Positions 27,401 through 39,236 of a stretch of DNA of 64,000 nt are shown here, piece by piece. Numbering within the stretch: the stretch's first letter is position 1; each line of letters opens with the position of its first letter. Below the pieces are notes generated by a model. The model was given only the letters and a program-made list of their open reading frames with translations. It ran no database searches and had not been told where the DNA came from. This DNA is from Gavia stellata. Lineage: Eukaryota > Chordata > Aves > Gaviiformes > Gaviidae. A program made the translations under genes and the position numbers. Location: contig NC_082604.1 in assembly GCF_030936135.1 (NCBI RefSeq), forward strand, positions 1,180,501 through 1,244,500, read 5' to 3'.

Positions 27401-30400
27401 GCAATAATGCTACAAGAATAGAAGGAAAGTTATCTTCCTGACAAGAAAACCCTTTTGAATTTGTCCCCTTCCCAAGGTATATGCTTTTGCCCAATGCGAA
27501 TTAGAGCTTTCAAGCCCTAGGCAAGAATGCGCTCGTACAGAGAGAAGCAAGAGTTGGACTTCACCAGCAGCTTTCCTTTTTGCTGTAGTTTATAGTTTGC
27601 CTCTGGACTTGGCCACGGAGCTTCTGTATACTAGATGCTACTCAAGCAGAGACTGTTTTGGCATGAGCTTGAACTTGCAAGCTACGTTGACAGTTTTAAA
27701 TGGGGGTGTTCTCCCCACTCACCCTTCTTTTTGGTGAAGGTTTTGAATTGCAACAGTAAGTATCTTATCTGACATTAGGAAAGTAGTAGCAGGGAGTCCT
27801 CTAAATCTAAATCGCTCCTCCCTTTGATGTGAGGCATAGGGGTGATTAGTTCTGCTCTACCTGGGCACATCACAGCTACTGATAAACCTAAAGTGACTGC
27901 TTTGTTTTGGCAGTAGTGTACTGCTCTGGGCCTTAAACCTTGCTCCTTGTAGGAATGCAAGGGGGAATTCAAAGACGAATCCATACCCTTACAAGATAGA
28001 TCAGACTGAGCTCATACTGTAGAAATCCACTTGCTTTGATGATAGCTCTTCATGAGATCCCTGCTCATAAGGAGATGGCAGCAGACTGTTAAAGCTAAAG
28101 TACTCTCGTTGAGCTTTCAGACTGTATCGCTACAAATCTTGCAATATTGACTGCATGGGGCTTGCTTTCTGCTGATATTGTGGCTCTTAAGGCTGTCTTG
28201 AGTGTTCAGCAAAGAAAAGAGCCTTTATCTCCCAATTCTGCTGGCAAAGTGGAATAAGCGAGAGTGACGCTTGCAGCTGTAAAGCTCAGAGTGCAGCTGA
28301 CTCTCCTGTTGGCTCAGCATCCCTTTGCTTCCCACAGTGACTAATCCCTAAATTAAACTAGGGTTCTTCCAAGCCAAGAGCATGGAGTACGTCTTCTTCC
28401 AATCCATGTGCCTGTCTAGTGGTAGAAGACAGTTTAAGATGATGAAGCTGAATCTCTTGGGCTCTTGCAGACCTCTGTGCTCTGCTTGAGGTAGGGATGG
28501 ATGTGGCTCATGTCATTCCTGGAGAGATTTTCGCTTTCCTGCTAGTCTCTTCTGACTGCCCTGGAAGTTGTATGCAGATAGGTGGGTGGACCCCTGTTTA
28601 ATTGAGTGACAAAGGATAGGTGCTGGCATACAGTTTATCTGGGGGATGGCCTGGCATTCACTGAACCCTTCAAGCGAGAGACCTGTCTGGCACCATGGAC
28701 TATCTATGGAAATTAGTGTCGATGCTCCTTGAAACCGAGAACAAAATGCTCTGCTGGCACTGATAGCATGACATTATGCTTCAGTTACCTACCTGCTTTT
28801 AAATTGGAGCCACTAAATGGGGTTGAATCCGTTTGGAGTTATCCATCCAGGAAAATGAGAAGAAAAAGATGGCACTGTCCAGAACTGCTGGAGGAAAGAA
28901 GCTTGTTTTAACTGCCTGCCTATTGCCTGTGCAGATTGGCCAAACACCTGCTTTCCCACCCGTGTCCAAACTAGGAACAGGAGTACTCAGCTATAATTCT
29001 GATAAAACCACAATGTGGTCATACTGGTGTTTACAAAAATCTCTGCAATTCAAAATGACAGCCGAACTCATTCTTCTGAGATGTCTCTGACCCCTTTTGC
29101 CTTCAAGCTTTCCTCTGTGAAACCTCCACTGCGTCTTTCTGAAACTTTTACTGTCTGAGCTGGCCTGCTTTACGAGGACAGCTCCAATGCGTGGGAGCCA
29201 TTTGGAGACTCCTTGGAAAGGAAACTCATGGTTTCATTTGCGTGTTGAGAACCACAGTTTCTCCAGTGGAGTAAACTCATTGTCGTGCTGATCCCTCGGT
29301 CTGAGTTCAGTATGCAAGGTCTTACAGAGAAAAAACCCTTCTTTCTCTCCCCAGGTGACTTGATAGCTGTTATTCCCTTGCTGATGGCATTTTTTTCTTC
29401 TCAGTACATGTTTTTCATGGCGTTAAACTAAAATATTACACTAAATAAAACTGATTACTAGGATGCGTGTACTTCAGAGGAAAGAACTCCCGTGCTATGC
29501 ATCCGAGACGCCTTGTGGAAGGGAAAACCAGCAATCCATGTTTTGTTAAGGGAATACTCCTCTTTGCTCGTATTTGTCCAGTAACATCTGTAAACAGGAA
29601 GATGCAGAGTTACCTGATTAAGTGCATAGTTGCTTGAAGTAGGATTCTGAAAAGCTTTTTCTGTCCTCTTGTAAAAGAAGAAGGTGCAAAGCTACCTGCT
29701 CTTTTATGCCTCTTTCTGATGACGGGCTTAGTGCTAACACCGAACTTTTGTTTATTAATGAACGCTTCCTTGGCCTCTGCTGTCTGGACCAAAGCTACCA
29801 TTAACAGCTATATCACGTGAGTTTCTGCAAGGTTCAGTGATAATTGATGTAAGTCATTTAATCAGTCTCACACTGCAGTGCCCTGATCTCCTGGCTGCTT
29901 CTAGAACTGAAGTTCTCCTTAAATCACAAAGATTATATTTCTCCTAACAAAATGCTGTATGTATGTTAGTGCCCGCAAGAAGTTTGTGCTGCTTTGGCTT
30001 CTATCCAGAGAAACTGCTCTGTGGTTACCAGGAAATGAGAAATCAGACCTTAAGTGAGAATATGCTTTGGGAGTGTGCAAGAGAAAAAGGGCATAGACCC
30101 TGTGCAGGTCCGTGGTGAGCTGATTTTGCTCTGATAATTCACGACGAGCATCATCTACTTATTTTAAGTCAATGTCTGTTAAATGACTCATGCCATACAT
30201 CTACCCTACTTAGTGACTTCTACTAGAGGGGCGCCTCCGTTGCTTAAAATTCAAATGTTTGGCAGGAAGCATACAAGACGGCACAGTGGCTGCCTGTCTT
30301 CCTCACGGAGGGCCGTGAGAGGAGATGTGCTTAACTGCTCCTGGTGTCCTGGCTGTAGTGGAAAGCTCACTACCCGGGAGGGTTTCTCGCATTGCTTGCT

Positions 30401-30866
30401 CCTCTCCAATGCAGCTGCTCTTAAATGTGTGATCTGATTTTGTATGTGTTATTTCTCACTGTCTTTGCCGCACAGAATGATGCCAAACAACACCGACCCC
30501 CTCCCTTACAACCACTAACCCTTCACTTACAATTACTAAAGTAACTACGTGCTTCAGCTAAAACTAGTCACTCGAATGAGATACCTCTCTTCCCCAGAAC
30601 TGTCGTTTTACGTATTTCTACTTTGTTCTTTGAAAACACTTCCCCTAATTCTACTTTCACTGATTAATCTCCTCCTTGCTCCTGAGTGACTTCAGATTTA
30701 AGCTGGCTAGAGTCGCACTGGTGTTTCTCCCCTGTATGACCTGTGGGATACTGCACTCTTACTACCAGTTCACAGGCACCTTCCTCAGGTGAAACTTCTG
30801 GAATGCTAAAGGGAACTTTTAGTGCAAGTTTTCACTTAGAGTTTATTCATGTAGTAAGTAAATATT

Positions 30867-30917
30867 TCATAGAATCATGTAGGTTGGAAAAGACCCTTAA
30901 GATCATTGAGTCCAATT
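30867..30917 (-). mobile_element. CR1 LINE 3' tail fragment
   Basis: CATAGAATCATGTAGGTTGG followed by AAAAGACCC and AAGATCATTGAGTCCAA is the reverse complement of the CR1 3' end. About 50 bp remain. Confidence 0.85.
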
Positions 30918-33900
30918 TAAGCCCTTTCTTTGCTGTAAAACAAAAATATCTGAGCTGTGAGCATCTGTTGAAATTCTGAAGTGATGTAAAGCATAGCAGA
31001 GTGATGGGTGTCTTGCAAAATACAAGCAACCAGCATTGCTTATGTGGAGGTTGTTCTTCAGGCTCTTTGTGAAAAGTAATTCATCTTGCCCAATATATAG
31101 TAGATTTTTTTAAATTTTATTTTATTTTTCCCTACCTCTCTGGCTCCTCATAATCAAATTACAAGCTGAACTAGCTGAATAAGAAAGACTTCTCTGAGAT
31201 TGCAACTTCTCTGAAGTTTTGACTTCATCCCCAGAACAGGCTATTGGTCTCAAGCTGCTTATTCATTTCGACAGTTGACTCAGTTCAGTAGCTGAATAAG
31301 AAGCGTTCTTAGTTGTTGTGCTGGTTTTTTTTTTGTCTTGGGAGCTTTTCTGCATTCTAAAAACCATTTCAACTTCATCTTTGCTGGTTTAATGCAGCAC
31401 ATAAAGTCAGAATTTTATTTCTGTTTTTTTAATTGCATTTGTATGAATGTTCAAGGGAGCATACGCTAGCATGAAGTAAAAATAGCCTACTAAGTAGAAG
31501 AGACCCTGGACACGTTCAGGTTTCTGATTTGTATCAGCTGTAGAATTGCTTAAATACACATCACTTTCTTCCTTTGTAGCTGAGAAAAAAAATATAGCAT
31601 TGAGCTGTGTTCAGATGCAAATAAACAGGTCTTAATTCCTGCAAGTCTGAGACTCACCCTCTCTTAGAAACAAATATAAACCCAGATTAAAATCAGTGAC
31701 CTCAAACAAGATTTCCTGCTTGCTGATTCTTACGTACGATAGAACTTGACTTGAATCACTTTGACTGAAGTGGGTCCACCCTGAGCATCTTTGATAATGG
31801 CTTTTAACATCTGGCCAGATGTTTGCTGTTGGCATGCCAATGTGCAGTGCTAGGGTCTGATGCACTGGAGGAGGGGTGCGGGCTAGGCAAGAAGCAGAGT
31901 ACAAAGAGCTTCCTGGCTCTTGCTGAACTGATGGTCCAAGACCTGTAGCAGATCTTTCCTGAGAGCCTGGAAAAATAACCAGGATGCGCTGTGGAGCCTA
32001 GGAAGGGACTAACAATGATGGTGGGGTTTTCCTTTTTCCCTGAGCGGGGGTGGGCATATGTATCACCTCATCCCAAACACTCAGAGCAGCTGCTGCACCC
32101 AGCTGCCTTTCAGAGTCATGTAAACGCTCTGGCCCGAAGGTTTCCAGTCAAAGTAAGGGAGATGATGGAATTCAAAGTCAACAAATGTAAGTTAATCCTG
32201 CTTTGGACACCTACTTGATCAAGCTCATGTTTCAGCCAGAAGGAAGGAATTGCTTTTGTCCTGGCTATTGTATGTGCCTGATTTGGATAGCTCAGTGACA
32301 GGTAACAAAAAGTTGCCATCTCGTTTCTTTTTTTTTCCTTTTAGTTAAAGTCTCTTCCATGAGAAGTCATGAAAGCTGTCATCTTAAAAGTGCTGGGAAA
32401 GCCAGGCATGCTGAGCAATCATTGCTTATGTGGAAGGATCTGTTGATTACCTTCTGTCAGCATTTCTCTGTCTTCTACAGCAGACTAGGAAGCTCCAGAT
32501 CACCACAGCTGCATTTTCATATGCAGAAATAATACTTGCACTATAGTTTCATGAACATTTGTTTTGATGGCAAAGCCGAAATGGTTTCATTCTGCTTGTA
32601 GCTACCTTGGTTATACTAATACAACTCTGTCTGCAGATGTGCTTTGGATGGAAGGTTTATTGCATCCAGCTGAAAAATAACCAGCCAGCTCCCTGAACCA
32701 GTCCACAGTGCCAGCGAACACAAAATTATAGCAGTGCAATTACGAAGGACAATTTGGGAATGGGTATGAGCAGCTGGAGGTGAAGGTTGCTTTAGCTGAC
32801 CCTGCTGCTGAAAAAACCAGCCTTATTCTGCCTCACCGAGTAAGAAGGGTAAATCTTGTTAACCAAAGCAGTCTTGAAGAAAATTCTTGTCAACATGGAC
32901 TTCCACACACTCCTGGGGTGTGTAGAAATGCTTTGCTGGCAGTCAGGGTGGAACTGTGCATCCTAATGGCCGAAGTGCTGCATGGCATAATCAACTGCAT
33001 ATGAAGGAATCATGTGCTCCGAATTTGATCTGTGCAGACTAGAGACATCAGCCTACCCTCCTCGTCTGACAACTTGAAAAGGCAGATTCTTTTTTTTTTT
33101 AAAAGCATAGTTGCTGCCCTGGCCAGCACTAGAGGCTAAGACTGAAGAGCCTTTCTGAAAGTCAATAAAGGTTTAATTGAAAGTAGGGCTACATTCTGGA
33201 TATGCAAACTTTGAGTCTAAATCCCTTGGAGCATGTTGAGGGCGTGAAGATGTGTGCAGGGTAAAGAGTCCTGCCTTGTGGTTATCGGATCCAGCAATCC
33301 ATTTCCCTGTGTAGGACATGTCTGTGCCCCAGCATGTGTCTCGAAGCAGCAGATAAATGCATCAGAGCTCATAAATGCTGCTGAGTCAGTGCAGAAGTAC
33401 CTGCACCCACTTCAGGCTCTTGAGATTTCAGGATCGTTGCAGGCAGAGGCACCTGCCTGTCTTCACCTATGCACGTGCGCATATCCTGCGTGTAAGTGTG
33501 AACTGATTCCCAAACCTTGTGGGTGATCAATCACTAGGATGAGACAAAAGCTCATGCTCCGCCTTTGTCGCTTAGAGCTTGTAAAGGAAGAGTCCTCTTT
33601 GCTCTCTTGGGGGTAGTGACCTCATTAGGTGTTTTCTGCCTTTTCTATTTTGGTGGTACCGTATGTAAATATTTTCTTTGTGTTTCAAAACAAAGCTATA
33701 GCTGTTGAACAACTTAAAACTTCTTATTTCTTCTGTGTGTCTGCCCTCTTCTTGGCTTATGAGATCATCTGTTCAGTAAAATGTGTCCTTTTGAAGCAAA
33801 TTAGAGGATAGGAAACAACCAAAACAGTTATATCTACTCAGTTAGATTCTTAAGCTGATGATGCAGCCTCATCAAAGTCCTAGATTTAGCTAGAAGCTGC

Positions 33901-36900
33901 TGTTTTACAGTGGACAGCTGCTGGCTTGATACCTGAGTAGCAATGTTTGGTTAAACTCTTCTCAGGCAACATTTCCAGAGTAAGATTCAGGAATATTGGT
34001 AGAGATGTTCTGTGATTCAACTCATGGCACTGCTTGCTAACGTTAAATTCATGCTACAGTTTCCCCTTCGGTGTGTTTGTATGTCAGTTCTGGAGTGCAC
34101 CATATATTCGCTCTGCCTTTGTCAAAACATACGTATAACAAGGAAGTTGTGTCTACAAACAGTGGTAGTGAGTATGGCTGTGGGTTAAGAGAAGAAAACG
34201 TTGGGTATCAGTGATAACCTATGTCAGAAACCTAAGTAATGGATTGGTTGCTTAACTTGATGCGTTTCAGTCACTAGACCCATATCCTCATGAAGGAGAA
34301 CAGCCTAAAGGCTGTGGAAGATAAGTTCACTGTGACGCAGCCTCTTTGGTCTGGCACGTGACACTTGGCACTGCAAAATCCTGCTGCAGGAAAGCTGCTC
34401 CAGGGTGATCCTGATATGCAAGTAATATCTGGCTTTCAGGAGGCTTTGAATCAAGCCAGAGAGAAAGGTTCAAAAAGCCTCAGTGTTTTACTTGGGTGCC
34501 ATTAAGCTTCTACTTCCATGTATTGTTTTCCTGTTGCAGCTGGCAAAATATTTCTTTATAAAAAGAAGTGTTTCTTCTAGCCTCCCTGCTCCTCCTGTAT
34601 GGCTTTGCAACCTAAAGCCTGACATCGTAGGTGTTTTCACAGTGGTAAGTGATAACTTCACGAACACAGAATTGAAGTATTGCTGCAAAAATCAGACAGG
34701 AAGAGGTGGTGGGGAGAAGGTGGTATGTTAAAACTGGGTGAGATAATGCAGAAGAAGGTTCAGGGGTGGTTCGGTAGAAGGCTTTGGTCTGGTTACAGTC
34801 CCGGTGTTTTGCCAGAGCATCTCCTCTCAGAAGGAAAACCCCTTGTAGCAGGCGGGGTTGGTTCCCAGGCCCTCTGGCTATTAACTGTATGTCTCTGGCA
34901 TCCCTTTGCTTCTCTGAGCCCTTTCTCTGCAGGTGTTTTAGAGCATCGGACCTATGTGTCACAGCGTGTAGTTTCTGCTGGAATTGTTGTAGGCTGTGTG
35001 AAGTGGCTGGGATTGGCACTGTGGTGTGAAACAAAACAACGCCTCTGATAGAAACCAGGCTGTGTGAACACAAGGCTGGAAATGACCTCCGGGGGCGCCT
35101 GGGGTTATTCTTGTGCTATTGCAGGAAACCATATCATGCAGACCCTTTCATAAGCTTAGTGTGCTCACAATTAGCTGGCTCTTTTGCTTCCACTGCAACT
35201 GTTAAAAGGCCCTTCCAAAGACTTACTTCTCTAATGGTTAAGCTATTTAAAATTGAGCATAAGCTGTCTGAATTTAGGCTATTGCTGTGTTCTCGCTGAC
35301 GTGGTTTCTCCACGGTTTGCTTCCGCTATCAAGTGGAGGTATGTAGAAAATGTAGTCATATCTCTGCGGTCTCCTGGTTTTACTAAATGAATGCTCCAAG
35401 CTCTCTTGGTCACCCCGTCGGCAATAGGCAGGAGCTGCGGTGTGGAGCCTGTTGTTCCAGCCAGAACACTGTCATGCCACCAATAGCTACACTGGGAACA
35501 GTGGGTTTGGGTGATACAAGCTGTTTCTGCACTCTTTCCTGATACTCCTTTGCCACAGGGGTTTTTCCAGTATAGATCTAGCCTCTAAGTGTTGTAGCCT
35601 AAACATACTACGGAAAAAGGGGCTGAGATTACAGCCGCAGCTCCTCGGATTGTAACACCCTGTTCTTTTGTGGGTAGCTGAGCACTGTATGCTGTGGTTT
35701 CATCTGTTTTTACTTATAGAGGTATCTTTCAGTGTGAAGCTGTATTTTTAGTGTGTAAATAATATAGGTAGAATACCACGCACTGTTGTGGTTTTTTTTT
35801 AATACAAAGTTTGGTTTATTATACACAGCCTTCATGTTTCTGGTTTTTGTGTCTTTGCTGCAGGGTGGAAGTTGAGGAGGTGTTGCATGCTGTGACAGTC
35901 GGGCAGGGAACACGTGGGATGGGTTTGGCACCCACGGAGAGCTGGGAGGCACTGTGGCACTTGCATATTTGCCAGAATTCTGGGAAACGTTATCATTAGT
36001 TAAGCAACACTGATATTTAAGCACTCATTTTTGTTTCAGAGCTCTACTGAATAGGCATGGTTTAAACAGGACTACTGTTTCAAGCTGTAAGCTGCTGCAG
36101 GAAGCTAAAAGAAAATTTTTAATGATTTTTCAGCCATCAGAGTTGCAAAGGCAAAAACATGATTTTCCAAGAGACCATCAGGAGCACTCTGCAGAGAAGG
36201 CGTGAGTTAGGGATGGGCAGGAGGATTTCTGGGCAGGATTCATTCAGGGATGGGCCTTTGTCTATAGCTACTATATTTAAATTTGAGGAAGGCTAGTGGA
36301 TAAAAACAAATTTCTGAGAGAATCTTTGAGCAAATCCTTCTGGTGCTGGAGGTGCACAGTCACTGTTGCCATCTTAGCATGATCATATCAGGCTAGGCTG
36401 GGGTCCCCAGCTGACTACTGCTGCATACACGTACCTCTCCTTAACCCTGCTCCTTTCCCAGAAGAAGCTGGGTCGGAAAGAGGATCTGTCACCGGAGAGA
36501 GAAGAGGCTTTACCGCAGCCCCCTTCCCCACGCAGCAAAGGACTCTTCAGCAATCCAGTTAATGGCGGACCAAAATATATGCTCTGTGTTTAGCCTGTGT
36601 GCAAGTTGTGTGTTGGATGCTGGCCAGAGTATTTGATACATCACATAATAAGGCTTTTTCATGCTGTTCATTTGTTCCTTTTTATCCCTCAATTTTGAGA
36701 CTGGCAGTGGTGCAGGTTGTCCTTGTGGGTTTTTTTGTGATCAATACCTTGGAGGGGTGTACTTGCCTCTCTTTTCTCAAAGGCAACAAGCAAGAGATGA
36801 CAACCTCTTGCTTCTGGCCTCCTTTTGGAAAGGCTGTATTTTGAACATGCCACGTACCCAGTCGTTAATCTACAAGTTGTTATTTGTTGGGGAGAATTTG

Positions 36901-37689
36901 TGTTTGGGCCGGTAGAATTTCTTGCCTGCAGGAAACATCTATTTCTAAAACTTCTTTTGTTTCAAATCATAATACAAAAAGCCAACATTTTTACGTGGTC
37001 TGTTGAGTTGAAATGGTATCACACACACAAGGAAAAGTTGAGCATCGTGGCATCAATACAATAATGTTGCAAGAAGAAGTTGATGTTGAAATTAATTTCT
37101 AAGTATGTTGGAACTAATTGAAATGTTTTCCTTAAACTTTATATGTTCGTTTTCTTAACACACTGAGATGAAATGGACATGTTCCTGCAAAACTCTTCAT
37201 TCTGGACAAATTATTTTCTATTGGCAAACCCACTTCATTTTTTTTTTAACCAGAGTACTCATAGTTTGGGGGAATGCAAGCACCGCTTGCTTTAGCCCCC
37301 AGCTGTAGCTCTCTCTGTTAATCACCTCCATTGTTTCGGATTGAACTGGCATGACGAGCCCACTGCTGAAGTATGACATCCTGCAGTTCCCCAACTCGGC
37401 TGCCATCTGAAAATGACTGGCCAACATCAACTCTGCAAAAGCTGCCACGGGAATTCACCAGGAGCTATTCGTATTTCATCAGCGCATTCATCGCTGTCTG
37501 TTATGTGGGGTAACCTGGTCCAAAAATTATGCTCCTACCCTCGTGCTGAAGACGAGTCCTTGAATGAAGTCCCTGTGTGCTCACAGTAGAACAACAGAGA
37601 ACCTCCTTAAGAGAGAAGAAAGGGGAGGAGAAAGCGTTGCTCTCTGGCTATAGCAACCCCACCTCTCGGTTATTTCATCTTCCTTACAA

Positions 37690-37981
37690 GGCTAAAGCTA
37701 GAAGCTTTCCTCTGCCGCCTGGGTCCCTTAAAAGCAGCTGAGCAAGCCCTGAGGATCCCGGTGGAGCACGGCCGGGATGCGAGGCTGACTGAGATGGGGA
37801 AGGAGTCACCGGCGTGAGCCCTGCGGAGAGCACGGCAGAGAAGGCTGGTGCTCTCCGGAGGAGAAGTGTGACAGTTTCCTATGAATCCTAAGCCAGGTGT
37901 TCATTGATGCAGATCTTCCAAAGAAACATGAAACCAAACCCAAAAAGAAATCACTGAGGTGGAAAAAGTGCAACATGAGAG
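37690..37981 (+). other. Possible BOK 5' noncoding exon / promoter region
   Basis: A locally GC-richer, CpG-containing stretch lies 1.1-1.3 kb before the BOK start. It follows an AT-rich CTTAAAAGC box and ends near a good donor, GAGAG|GTAAAT, at 37982. It would suit a noncoding first exon joined to an acceptor at 38944 or 38977. There is no direct evidence. Confidence 0.2.
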
Positions 37982-38984
37982 GTAAATATATTTTTCATTG
38001 GGACAAACAAAAATAACTGGCTTTATTTTGTTTGAAAATTGTTATTGTAAGTAGATGTCTAAAACAGGGGACTGAAGATACACTCAGTAACATCTGAATA
38101 AAGACTGGTCTGACTCTGACTTCAAAAGCAGCGCTGGGTTAAAAAGTCAGATCAACAGATGAATTCAGGTGCCTCTGAAGAAATTTTGAATTTTCTCTTC
38201 AGGCATTCGCACCTGAAAACTTCTAAAAGCCTGCTTTTCTGTTTTGCTCTCTCTGTTATTGCTAAAGGTTTTCGAGAAGTAGTACGTGCGCTGCTTTGGG
38301 AGAAAAGAAAAAGAGAAAAAGAGTGGCAGAACGAAAACCTAAACTGAGAACGTGGTAAACTGTCTCCAGCGAGACGTTTCACATGCTCCCGTACCTCTGT
38401 TCTTGCAATAGTGCCATTTCTTCAGAAAGATCCATGACCTACTGAGCTGGAATGTCTGTTGACATCTGGTTGAGGTTACTGTAGCTGGTATTTGGGATTC
38501 TTTTTTTTTTCCAGTTTAATTGAAACAAGCTGAGATTGTCTACACATTCTATGAATTGTTTCCACGCTCTGACCATCTAGTCTCTCTGAAGGGTAATTCT
38601 AGGACAGCTGAATCTGAACTGGAAAAGAGGAAACACCTTGATAGTTCAAAACTGCAGCCCTTCTGTGGGTCATGCTGCCAGTGAAAGTCAAAGTGGCTGA
38701 AAGATGGAAGACTTTGCCCCTTGTCTGTAAGATGCACCGAGACAGATGTTTTGCAGATATGATACTACTGACTAGCGTAACTGTCAGGTATAAGACTTGA
38801 GCTTCTGATTTACATCTTTGCAATGCTAGAGGACTTACAGATGCTTTTATTCACCAGGTAAAATGAAAAACTGGCCTTTTGAGAATAGCTGCTGGGAGCT
38901 GTGACGAACCAAGAGCCCGGAGGACTACTACACAGCTCCTGCAGATCCTCGTCTGAGGCATCGGCTCAGCCTTCCAGCAAGCGT

Positions 38985-39056
38985 ATGCTGAAGTGTGGGT
39001 TCAGCAGCCGAGGATGGAAGTGCTACGCCGTTCCTCAGTCTTTGCTGCAGAGGTGA
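38985..39056 (+). other. BOK: Upstream ORF overlapping the BOK start codon
   Basis: An ATG 29 bases before the BOK ATG opens a 23-residue frame that runs across the BOK start in another frame and ends TGA at 39054-39056. Its context (C at -3, C at +4) is weak. It is part of the mRNA only if the splice acceptor is at 38944 or 38977 rather than 39004. Confidence 0.4.
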
Positions 39057-39236
39057 TGGAGGTTTTTGACAGGTCTCCCACTGACAAGGAGCTTGTGTCC
39101 CAAGCCAAGGCTCTCTGCAGAGACTACATAAATTCGAGGCTGATTCGAGCGGGTGTCAGCTGGAGCAAACCTGAGTACAATGCACCAGTGCCGGGCGGTA
39201 AGCTGGCCGAGGTGTCCACCATACTGCTGCGACTAG
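39014..39236 (+). CDS. BOK: BOK coding exon 1 (residues 1-74)
   Basis: 223 nt, from ATG to CTA plus G before the donor GTAAGT. It encodes the N-terminal helices and the first half of BH3 (ILLRL). The conserved SPTDKELVSQAKALCRDY block is present. Confidence 0.97.

Larger units (their letters stand above)
22830..38944. other. Gene-poor interval upstream of BOK
   Basis: About 16 kb with no exon I can support on either strand; the longest frame (26383-26904) is within chance expectation. It holds a TG/TA microsatellite at 24386-24409, a CR1 tail at 30.87 kb, and an AT-rich stretch at 23.59-23.85 kb that could be a regulatory element. Any noncoding first exon and promoter of BOK should lie here or closer to the CpG island. 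Confidence 0.7.
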
